In this document: positions 63,909-64,000 of the stretch, one piece after another | Numbering within the stretch: position 1 is the stretch's first letter | How the letters are laid out: each line of letters opens with the position of its first letter | Source: Hydrogenovibrio thermophilus | GTDB taxonomy: Bacteria; Pseudomonadota; Gammaproteobacteria; Thiomicrospirales; Thiomicrospiraceae | NCBI RefSeq assembly: GCF_004028275.1 | Contig: NZ_CP035033.1 | Span: 744,001-808,000 of the forward strand | Reading direction: 5' to 3' | Length of the DNA stretch: 64,000 nucleotides | Translations under genes and position numbers: made by a program | The notes under the pieces: model-generated | Databases searched by the model: none | What the model saw: only the letters and a program-made list of their open reading frames with translations | What the model was told of the DNA's origin: nothing

Positions 63909-64000
63909 ATGAAAGAAGAATTGGTCATTTTTGATACCACGCTACGCGACGGGGAGCAAAGCCCGGGCGCGTCCATGACGAAAGAAGAAAAGATTCGTAT
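63909..64000 (+). CDS. leuA: 2-isopropylmalate synthase, N-terminal fragment (cut by window end)
   Basis: Only 30 codons are visible, beginning [20 protein letters not shown], with the DTTLRDGEQ metal and substrate motif shared by 2-isopropylmalate synthase, citramalate synthase and homocitrate synthase; the SPGASM continuation fits LeuA best. First step of leucine synthesis. The pssA-leuA neighbour order is common in proteobacteria. It continues beyond the window. Confidence 0.85.
   Translation, partial: MKEELVIFDTTLRDGEQSPGASMTKEEKIR

Overview
The window is a chromosome segment of a motile, autotroph-type sulfur-oxidizing gammaproteobacterium. The soxXYZA block, the single-haem SoxA, and the housekeeping gene content and protein style point to the Hydrogenovibrio/Thiomicrospira/Thiomicrorhabdus group; this placement is inference from protein features, not a database match. 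The DNA is almost fully coding. I saw no CRISPR array, tRNA, rRNA, prophage or intact insertion sequence.

Layout. 1-3.4 kb: end of a PAS chemoreceptor, a PilZ-HDOD protein and a DUF2062 membrane protein. 3.7-4.1 kb: RNase P RNA. 4.1-17.1 kb: first half of the division and cell wall (dcw) cluster, mraZ-rsmH-ftsZ-ftsL-ftsI-murE-murF-mraY-murD-ftsW-murG, followed by an SDR gene. ftsZ sits between rsmH and ftsL, not in its usual place after ftsA. 18-25.3 kb: a chemoreceptor with a sigma-54 promoter, lgt-thyA-folA, and a poly-HAMP chemoreceptor ending in a CZB zinc domain. 25.3-28.7 kb: zinc uptake genes znuB-znuC (minus) and znuA (plus), with a degenerate P-loop gene. 28.8-34.3 kb: sufBCDS and a small unknown gene. 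34.4-42.7 kb: second half of the dcw cluster, murC-ddl-ftsQ-ftsA-lpxC-secA, without murB and without ftsZ. 42.7-43.1 kb: a 263-bp element bounded by 25-bp inverted repeats. 43-54.7 kb: metabolic genes argJ, hisC, a mutT-thiE fusion, coaE, an NAGGN-type amidotransferase, grxD, rnt, argA, ilvD and a TerB-like gene. 54.9-57.1 kb: soxXYZA on the minus strand. 57.3-64 kb: a BepA-like protease, tusA, galU-pgi-ugd-like, pssA and the start of leuA.

How it works together. The two dcw halves supply lipid II synthesis, septal transpeptidase and divisome proteins. The first half has a textbook promoter (TTGACA, 17 bp, TATAGT) with MraZ boxes laid over its -10 element, start region and ribosome site; a second, inverted pair of boxes lies about 340 bp upstream. 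The Sox proteins oxidize thiosulfate in the periplasm. TusA and Suf handle sulfur in the cytoplasm. The CZB receptor beside znuABC suggests coupling of zinc status to behaviour.

The most unusual signal is not a gene. The 9-bp word CAGGCCTGG (or its complement) occurs 21 times by my manual count; about 0.5 would be expected by chance at equal base composition. It occurs on both strands, in more than one reading frame and in several terminators. It carries a directional 3' flank (nnR followed by an A/T tract) resembling the layout of Pasteurellaceae DNA-uptake sequences. I propose it as a candidate DNA-uptake signal.
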